Below, piece by piece: positions 53,563-58,727 of a stretch of DNA of 58,727 bases. The notes below the pieces were generated by a model. It worked only from the letters and a program-made list of their open reading frames with translations. It searched no databases and had not been told where the DNA came from. The number at the start of each line of letters is the position of its first letter. Positions within the stretch are counted from its first letter, which is position 1. This stretch comes from Rhizobium sp. Q54 (GTDB taxonomy: Bacteria > Pseudomonadota > Alphaproteobacteria > Rickettsiales > UBA1997). The stretch spans positions 1-58,727 of the forward strand of contig CAMCMF010000005.1 of assembly GCA_945875865.1 (NCBI GenBank), read 5' to 3'. The translations under genes were made by a program, and so were the position numbers.

Positions 53563-55503
53563 TCATTGATGTGAATACTGTGTTTTTGCGTCCTGAAGAT
53601 TGACGACCGCTGATGTAGAAAAATTTTCAACTCTCGCTCTAGGCTTAAAAAAAACCAATGCAGCTTCACGCCCAACTTTAAATGCTTGGTTCACTTCATC
53701 ATTATTAATAGCCCAACTAATATTTGAAGATTTTATATCCACCTCGCCACCATAAATTTTTGACGAAATCATGCCATCACCAAGCATTGATCTACAAAGA
53801 GGATCCTCAGATTTTCTTAAATCAAAATTAAATCCTCTTGCACTAATCATCACATCATATTCCAACTTTTTTCCATCAGACATTTGAATAATAATTTTCT
53901 CATTTTCTCCTTGCGCTTGAGCGGCATCGCGCCCGATTACTCTCGCATTAAAAATTCCACTTTTGACAAGAGACATCATCTCCTTTACTGATTGAATTGG
54001 CACTTTTTCTTTATGAAAGGAATTAGCGATGTGGGCAATTGCGTAAAATATTTGCGAATCAGATGCTTTTTCTAACGCATGCGATTTTTCATCGAGCGAA
54101 TAAAATTGTTTAAAAATATCATTCAAAAAAAGATATCCCTCCGCCTTATCTCCTTTTAAAAACATCGCTTCAAAAGCTACAAAAATTTTTAGATAATCCA
54201 CATCTTTTGCCTCCACTTTAAAAGCTTTTTGTATTTTTTTGAATTGAGACAGTGGCTCACAAATATTCGCAGCTATTTCATCTAGTTTTTTATCAATTTC
54301 CTCATCCGTAAATGATGATGATTGAGCGATCATAATTTTAATAAACTTTTTCGCTGTATCAGCATATTCTTTGTTTTTTACTCGATTAGAAATTTCTGCC
54401 GTTCTAGCAAAAATCATCAACACTTGCCATAAATAAATTTGTCCACCCTGCTCCTTTACAAGATTCTCAATTACATTACGAGATTTAAGTAATTCATATG
54501 TAAGGTCATTTTTTCTTGGTAAAATTTGCGGTCCTGGGTTAATTTTTTTCATTACATTGGTGCGCGAAAGCATCTCGACAGAAATCACATATCCCTCCCC
54601 ATCATCTGGAGTAAATTTCAAATTACCTTCACCATCCTCTTCAAAAAAACCCCCGCTAGTAGCAATTGTTTTTAAGGCATCTAGCGCACTTAAACCATTT
54701 CCCTGAATTGCTATTGAGATTATTTTATTTTCATCGCCAGCAGCTTTTCTTTTTGCAATCTCCATTGCAATTATTCTATCCAAATTTGCCGTTAAATTTT
54801 TTGATGGCCAAACTTCTGGAATATATCTTTCCGATTCAACATCACCCTTCGTAAATTGTGAGCCCGTTGAAATTATTGCATGATCAAATTTTATAAATTT
54901 ATCAGCACAACCAAGAGTTAATTCGCCAGATTGTTTATCTTCTGTTAAAGAGGTTACTTTGCCGCGGGGATGAAGATTTACAAGAACGCCGTGAGCTTTA
55001 ATTTTTTCTACTGTTTCTGCAAAAATTTGACTGGAATAAATTCCAAAAAGAATTCTTGGATGATGGATATCAATAGTTTCTAAATTTAAATAACGCTTTT
55101 GAAAACCTGCCCAAATTTTATCGCAATGCTCTCGTAAAGCTTTTTTTTCATTGAAATTTGGCTCAATGATTCCCTCAAATTTGCCAAAGCGTTGCTCGAA
55201 TTTTCTTACAAATCTCTCTTCAAAAATTCTATAAAAACGCTCAATAATTTTATCTTTTTTAGATTTAATAAATTCGAAATAATTATCCGAATCAGGAATT
55301 TTAATAGCGTTGGATTTGAAATTAAATAACTGCCAAGAATCGGTTGTTTCAGGATTGAAAGCTAGTCCAGCACCCATGATTTCTGATTTATCAAAAATAT
55401 CAATTTGCACGATATCCGTGACTTCCTTTTTATCTAATTTATCCGCTATTTCAAAAATAGCTCCTAAGCCAGTTAGGCCGGCGCCAATAATGGCAATCCT
55501 CAT
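53563..55503 (-). CDS. FAD/NAD(P)-binding oxidoreductase-like protein
   Basis: A 646-residue flavoprotein-like protein of the NAD_binding_9 (PF13454-type) group; its reaction is unknown. Seen: an N-terminal dinucleotide-binding motif (IAIIGAGLTGLGAIFEI) and IFDKSEIMGAGLAFNP. A second Rossmann-like region lies near residues 265-285 (AIQGNGLSALDAL), and ISTGSQFTKG and VMISARGF segments are typical of FAD oxidoreductases. A long helical insert occupies about 370-500. It overlaps the upstream dicarboxylate symporter gene by 4 nt (ATGA), so they form a two-gene unit. The pair sits between the two halves of purL. Confidence 0.75.
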   Translation of the reverse strand: MRIAIIGAGLTGLGAIFEIADKLDKKEVTDIVQIDIFDKSEIMGAGLAFNPETTDSWQLFNFKSNAIKIPDSDNYFEFIKSKKDKIIERFYRIFEERFVRKFEQRFGKFEGIIEPNFNEKKALREHCDKIWAGFQKRYLNLETIDIHHPRILFGIYSSQIFAETVEKIKAHGVLVNLHPRGKVTSLTEDKQSGELTLGCADKFIKFDHAIISTGSQFTKGDVESERYIPEVWPSKNLTANLDRIIAMEIAKRKAAGDENKIISIAIQGNGLSALDALKTIATSGGFFEEDGEGNLKFTPDDGEGYVISVEMLSRTNVMKKINPGPQILPRKNDLTYELLKSRNVIENLVKEQGGQIYLWQVLMIFARTAEISNRVKNKEYADTAKKFIKIMIAQSSSFTDEEIDKKLDEIAANICEPLSQFKKIQKAFKVEAKDVDYLKIFVAFEAMFLKGDKAEGYLFLNDIFKQFYSLDEKSHALEKASDSQIFYAIAHIANSFHKEKVPIQSVKEMMSLVKSGIFNARVIGRDAAQAQGENEKIIIQMSDGKKLEYDVMISARGFNFDLRKSEDPLCRSMLGDGMISSKIYGGEVDIKSSNISWAINNDEVNQAFKVGREAALVFFKPRARVENFSTSAVVNLQDAKTQYSHQ

Positions 55504-56705
55504 TCTTTAAATTCTTTTTCCAATTTACTAATCGCCACTGCAGCAGTGGCATTGCCGATCAGATTAGTAACGGCGCGGGCTTCGGACATGAAGCGGTCGA
55601 TTCCTAAAATTAAAGCCAAGCCGGCAACTGGAATAGTTGGAAGCACCGAAAGCGTTGCTGCTAAAGTGATGAAGCCACTTCCAGTAACTCCAGCCGCACC
55701 TTTGGAAGTGATCAATAAAACCAACATCATGGTTAAAATTTGATGCAGCGATAAATCAATATTGAAAGCCTGAGCCAAGAATAAAATCGCCATCGTAAAA
55801 TAAATGCAGGTGCCGTCGAGATTGAAGGAGTAGCCACTTGGAATCACCAATCCCACAATCGATTTTGGACAACCAAAATTTTGCATTTTCAACATCAAAC
55901 TTGGCAAAGCTGATTCGGATGAAGAAGTGCCGAGCACTAAAAAAATTTCTTCTTTGATGTGGGAGATGAGCTTGAAAATGCTCGAGCCACAAAGTTTTAA
56001 AACCAAACCAAGGGCAAAAATTATAAATAAAATGCAGGTGATGTAAAAACAGATCATGAGTTTAGCCAGCGGCAGCAGTGAAGCGAGACCGTATTTTCCA
56101 ATCGTGTAACTCATGGCGCCGAAAGCTCCGATCGGCGCTAGTAACATAATTTTTGAAATGAGTTTGAAAGCGATTTCCGATAAATCGCGGATGCCCTCAA
56201 TTAATGTTTTTGTACGCTCTTGCACTGAAGAAATTGCCAGGCCAAAAATTATTGCGACAAATAAAACTGATAAAATTTCACCGTGAACAAAAGCAGAAAA
56301 TAAAGTATCGGGAATGATATTGAGGAGAAAATCTGTGAAGCTGGAAGTTGGTTTGGAATAGCTAGAAATTGCCGAAGCATCTAACGTTGTGACATCAATA
56401 TTCATACCGCTTCCCGGCTTTAAAAAATGCGTGACGACGAGTCCGATTAGAAGTGCGATCGTGGTTAAAACTTCAAAATAAATCAAAATTTTTAAACCAA
56501 CTTTTCCTAATTTTTTGAGATCAAAAGAATCAATAATTCCCAGCACAATAGTGATAAAAATAATCAGCGGCACGCACATTTTTATCAACTTGATGAATCC
56601 ATCACCCAGTGGCTTCATCGCCTCAGCTTGCGTCGGAAAATATACACCAAAAATTATCGCAAGGACGATTGCAGCGAGAACTTGGAAATAGAGGGGGAGG
56701 CGCAT
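55500..56705 (-). CDS. Dicarboxylate/amino acid:cation symporter (DctA/GltP family)
   Basis: Inner-membrane symporter for C4-dicarboxylates or acidic amino acids with Na+ or H+. Seen: 401 residues with hydrophobic helices, the serine-rich hairpin VLGTSSSESALPSLM, the substrate/cation motifs SGYSFNLDGTCIYFTMAILF and GAAGVTGSGFITLAATL, and the C-terminal DRFMSEARAVTNLIGNATAAV. All key motifs are present and the length is normal. It is the first gene of the unit inserted within purL. C4-dicarboxylate uptake would fit a cell that runs the TCA cycle on imported acids; exact substrate unknown. Confidence 0.92.
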   Translation of the reverse strand: MRLPLYFQVLAAIVLAIIFGVYFPTQAEAMKPLGDGFIKLIKMCVPLIIFITIVLGIIDSFDLKKLGKVGLKILIYFEVLTTIALLIGLVVTHFLKPGSGMNIDVTTLDASAISSYSKPTSSFTDFLLNIIPDTLFSAFVHGEILSVLFVAIIFGLAISSVQERTKTLIEGIRDLSEIAFKLISKIMLLAPIGAFGAMSYTIGKYGLASLLPLAKLMICFYITCILFIIFALGLVLKLCGSSIFKLISHIKEEIFLVLGTSSSESALPSLMLKMQNFGCPKSIVGLVIPSGYSFNLDGTCIYFTMAILFLAQAFNIDLSLHQILTMMLVLLITSKGAAGVTGSGFITLAATLSVLPTIPVAGLALILGIDRFMSEARAVTNLIGNATAAVAISKLEKEFKE

Positions 56706-57140
56706 TTAACAATTAACAATTAGCAATTAACAAAGGGGGTTGGAACGTAATGATGGATCTTGGTTAAACTTAGAGAATATTTTTTTCGCAACAGCCACAA
56801 ATCGCGTGCTGGGCGTGGTTTGTAACCGCGTGCTGGGCATGGTTTGTAACCGCGTGCTGGGCGTGGTTTGCAACCGCGCCCTTAAGTTCATAAATTAATT
56901 TCAATTTTGTAAAACATTAAGGCGGCATTGCAAATGCCGCCTAGCGCCGGAATATTTTTTTCGCTCAATCACCCTAACCCCAGCCCGCGTGCTGGGCGTG
57001 GTTTGCAACCGCGTGCTGGGCGTGGTTTGCAACCGCGCCCTTAAGTTCATAAATTAATTTCAATTTTGTAAAATATTCAGGTTTTTCTGGATCCCCGCTT
57101 TCGCGAGAATTACAACGAAAAAATAAATCATAGAAAAATA
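56706..57140. other. 435-bp repeat-rich gap between dctA-like and purL-N
   Basis: No gene seen. It holds the second copy of the 25-bp direct repeat (56710-56734) and a duplicated ~130-bp unit (about 56778-56919 and 56951-57078). A hairpin GGCGGCATT/AATGCCGCC (56922-56942) separates the two copies. A truncated family B half-REP lies near 57089-57113, just after the purL-N stop. Confidence 0.8.
56804..57074. repeat. 24-bp tandem repeats in two arrays with a shared 40-bp tail
   Basis: A 24-bp unit (CGCGTGCTGGGCGTGGTTTG plus four bases) occurs three times at 56804-56875 and twice at 56987-57034. Each array is followed by the same 40 bp (56876-56915 and 57035-57074). At each array end, GGGCGTGGTT and AACCGCGCCC can form a 10-bp stem. 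Confidence 0.9.
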
Positions 57141-58280
57141 TTAAACCCACGGACGATCATATTCCGGAGCGCTTTCCGACAAAGGCTCCGACGGAATGTC
57201 GGCGTAAACTTCGCCTCTCATTTTAATCACCACGCGACCAGTATCGGTCACTTTTCCAATCACCGCAAAATCTAAATTCCATTTTTCAAAAACTTCACGC
57301 GCCACATTTTCTTTTTCGGGCTTGATGATCATTAACATTCTTTCCTGACTTTCGGAAAGCATGATTTCGTAAGGCGTCATGCCAGTTTCGCGTTGTGGGA
57401 CATTTTCTAAATTCAATTCAATTCCGGTTCCGCCCTTCCCTGACATTTCGAATGAAGATGATGTCAAGCCCGCAGCGCCCATGTCTTGAATCGATAAAAT
57501 GCAATCGAGCTGCATTAATTCTTGGCAGGCTTCGAGCAAAAGTTTTTCCGCAAAAGGATCACCCACTTGAACTGTTGGACGCTTATCTTCATCGCCTTCT
57601 TTAAATTCATCTGATGCCATCACCGCACCATTTATGCCGTCGCGGCCAGTTTTTGATCCGACATAAACTACCGATGCGCCAACTTGCGATGCCGCGGAAT
57701 AGAAAATTTTATCTTTGCTGGCGAGACCAACAGTCATGGCATTAACAATAATATTTCCGTTGTAACTTTTATCAAAGGTAACTTCTCCCGCCACAGTTGG
57801 AACACCGACGCAATTGCCGTAGCCGCCAATTCCCGACACAACTCCATTCACCAATTGTTTAGTTTTTGGATGATTAATATCGCCGAAACGCAATGCATTT
57901 AAATTAGCAATCGGACGCGCACCCATCGTAAAAACGTCGCGCAAAATTCCACCAACTCCAGTCGCCGCACCTTGATATGGCTCGATGAATGACGGGTGAT
58001 TATGACTTTCCATTTTAAAAATTACCGCTTGACCATCGCCAATATCGATCACACCAGCATTTTCACCAGGACCACAAATTACCCATGGAGCGGTAGTATG
58101 CATGGTTTTAAGCCATTTCTTGGTTGATTTATAAGAACAATGTTCCGACCACATCGCCGAAAAAATTCCGAGCTCGGTGATGGATGGAGTGCGCCCAAGA
58201 ATTTCCAAAAGTTTCTGATATTCGCCTTCGGTAAGATTGTGATCTTTAACCAATTGTGGCGTGATTTCGATGTGCTTCAT
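57141..58280 (-). CDS. purL: Phosphoribosylformylglycinamidine synthase PurL, N-terminal half
   Basis: A 379-residue protein covering the first lobe of small-type PurL. Seen: [20 protein letters not shown] with the catalytic HCSYKS, then [83 protein letters not shown] and [11 protein letters not shown]. It stops right after APEYDRPWV, the end of the first lobe, where Bacillus PurL continues into a linker. The C-terminal lobe is at 52381-53412. Both halves retain their motifs, so function as two subunits is plausible. The ATG overlaps the stop of the zeta-toxin-like remnant by one base. Confidence 0.95.
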   Translation of the reverse strand: MKHIEITPQLVKDHNLTEGEYQKLLEILGRTPSITELGIFSAMWSEHCSYKSTKKWLKTMHTTAPWVICGPGENAGVIDIGDGQAVIFKMESHNHPSFIEPYQGAATGVGGILRDVFTMGARPIANLNALRFGDINHPKTKQLVNGVVSGIGGYGNCVGVPTVAGEVTFDKSYNGNIIVNAMTVGLASKDKIFYSAASQVGASVVYVGSKTGRDGINGAVMASDEFKEGDEDKRPTVQVGDPFAEKLLLEACQELMQLDCILSIQDMGAAGLTSSSFEMSGKGGTGIELNLENVPQRETGMTPYEIMLSESQERMLMIIKPEKENVAREVFEKWNLDFAVIGKVTDTGRVVIKMRGEVYADIPSEPLSESAPEYDRPWV

Positions 58281-58537
58281 TAGTTAAGTTTTTTAATTAC
58301 ATATTTATTAAACCAAGCAGGAATGCTTTCGGTTTTTATTTCAACAATTTTTCCATTTTGCGTTTCAGCAAGCCAGAATTCTTTGCTACCGGAAGGAGCA
58401 TCGTGCCCACCCCGACTTACCCGATATTTCACACGAGAAATATTAATTTTTGGGCTTTCGGTTGCAATGAAATAAAGGTAAGTTTTATATCCCAATTCAT
58501 TCGCTTTTTTTAGCAAAGAAATTTTATCACCAAGAAA
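58280..58537 (-). pseudogene. Remnant of a zeta-toxin-like P-loop kinase (COG4185 type)
   Basis: A C-terminal fragment of a predicted ABC-type ATPase/zeta-toxin-like protein. Seen: KISLLKKANELGYKTYLYFI, then INISRVKYRVSRGGHDAP, both family blocks from the central and C-terminal region. The reading then jumps to KEFWLAETQNGKIVEI and IPAWFNKYVIKKL, the usual end, so roughly 30-40 internal residues are missing. The N-terminal half with the Walker A motif is absent: an in-frame stop lies at 58538-58540 and a family D repeat begins at 58581. No good start codon (TTG 58516 is the first candidate). It is non-functional as a kinase. Confidence 0.75.
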
Positions 58538-58580
58538 TTAGGAAAGGAAATTTTCTTAGCAAGACTGGGCTGAGATCAGA

Positions 58581-58727
58581 TTCAACCCAGATCCGTCATT
58601 AGAAATTTAACAGAATTTGGCTTAGCCAAGAAAATAAAGGGCGAAGCGGGATTTTTTAGGCGTAAGCTTATCACTTGATAAGTGCGCACTAAAAAATTCT
58701 GATTCAACCGCGTATTTTCTTGGCTAA
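58581..58727. repeat. Long-hairpin element, family D (copy 2, cut by the window end)
   Basis: It starts with TTCAACCCAGATCCGTCATT like the outer end of copy 1. TTAGCCAAGAAAAT and its exact complement at the window end form the main stem, and GATTTTTTAG pairs with CTAAAAAATT further in. The internal loop again has AAGGGC opposite the complement of CGCGGTT. The right terminus lies outside the window. Confidence 0.8.

Noticed and set aside
56804-57034. Possible CRISPR array
   Set aside because: The 24-bp units are directly adjacent without spacers, and no cas gene is in the window.

Overview
The window is AT-rich, gene-dense alphaproteobacterial DNA that looks most like the order Rickettsiales or a close relative. 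The main pointers are the NDUFA12 - mlaD - DUF2155 cluster (a mitochondrial-type complex I accessory subunit beside an Mla protein), a Rickettsiales-style VirB10, a PopZ/DUF2497 C-terminus, pyruvate phosphate dikinase with its DUF299 regulator, and many nested-palindrome repeats, some inside reading frames. A family-level assignment is not possible from sequence reading alone.

Layout. 1-4,470: repeats, a very acidic PopZ-like protein (-), then carbon-starvation permease cstA with its small partner ybdD (+). 4,470-7,440: a glycine-zipper lipoprotein and an unknown 844-residue protein (-). 7,610-9,840: ABC-F ATPase and a cold-shock protein (+). 9,925-25,376: a long co-directional minus-strand cluster read in the order zapE, an unknown 1,513-residue protein, mnmG, a TPR protein, pilT, two paralogous amino-acid permeases, ppdK and a small membrane protein. 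25,660-36,075: plus-strand cluster NDUFA12, mlaD, DUF2155, rpe, murD, a giant cysteine-rich exported protein, purE and small membrane proteins. 36,307-58,537: a prepilin-like protein, tRNA-Ala (the only RNA gene seen, on +), then a minus-strand series: alpha/beta hydrolase, fabD, galU, a degenerate NtrC-type regulator, the PPDK regulator, a Type ISP restriction-modification enzyme with a DinD-like protein, virB10, an acyltransferase-hydrolase fusion, the C-terminal half of purL, an FAD protein, a dicarboxylate symporter, the N-terminal half of purL and a zeta-toxin-like remnant.

How the genes fit together. PPDK and its regulator, cstA/ybdD, two amino-acid permeases and a DctA-like symporter suggest a metabolism that imports small carbon compounds and uses PEP/pyruvate cycling. 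PurE and both halves of PurL indicate some de novo purine synthesis. PilT, the prepilin-like protein and the giant exported protein may belong to one type IV pilus-like system, because the last two share an exact C-x3-G-x-W-x6-C module. VirB10 and the two large unknown proteins fit a host- or prey-associated lifestyle, but no effector can be proven here.

The most unusual points are the shared Cys/Trp module, purL cleanly split at its domain boundary by a two-gene cargo, two palindromic insertions in frame in mnmG, a long-hairpin element whose two copies keep pairing while their stem sequences differ, an NtrC-like regulator without GAFTGA, and a PlsC-alpha/beta-hydrolase fusion.
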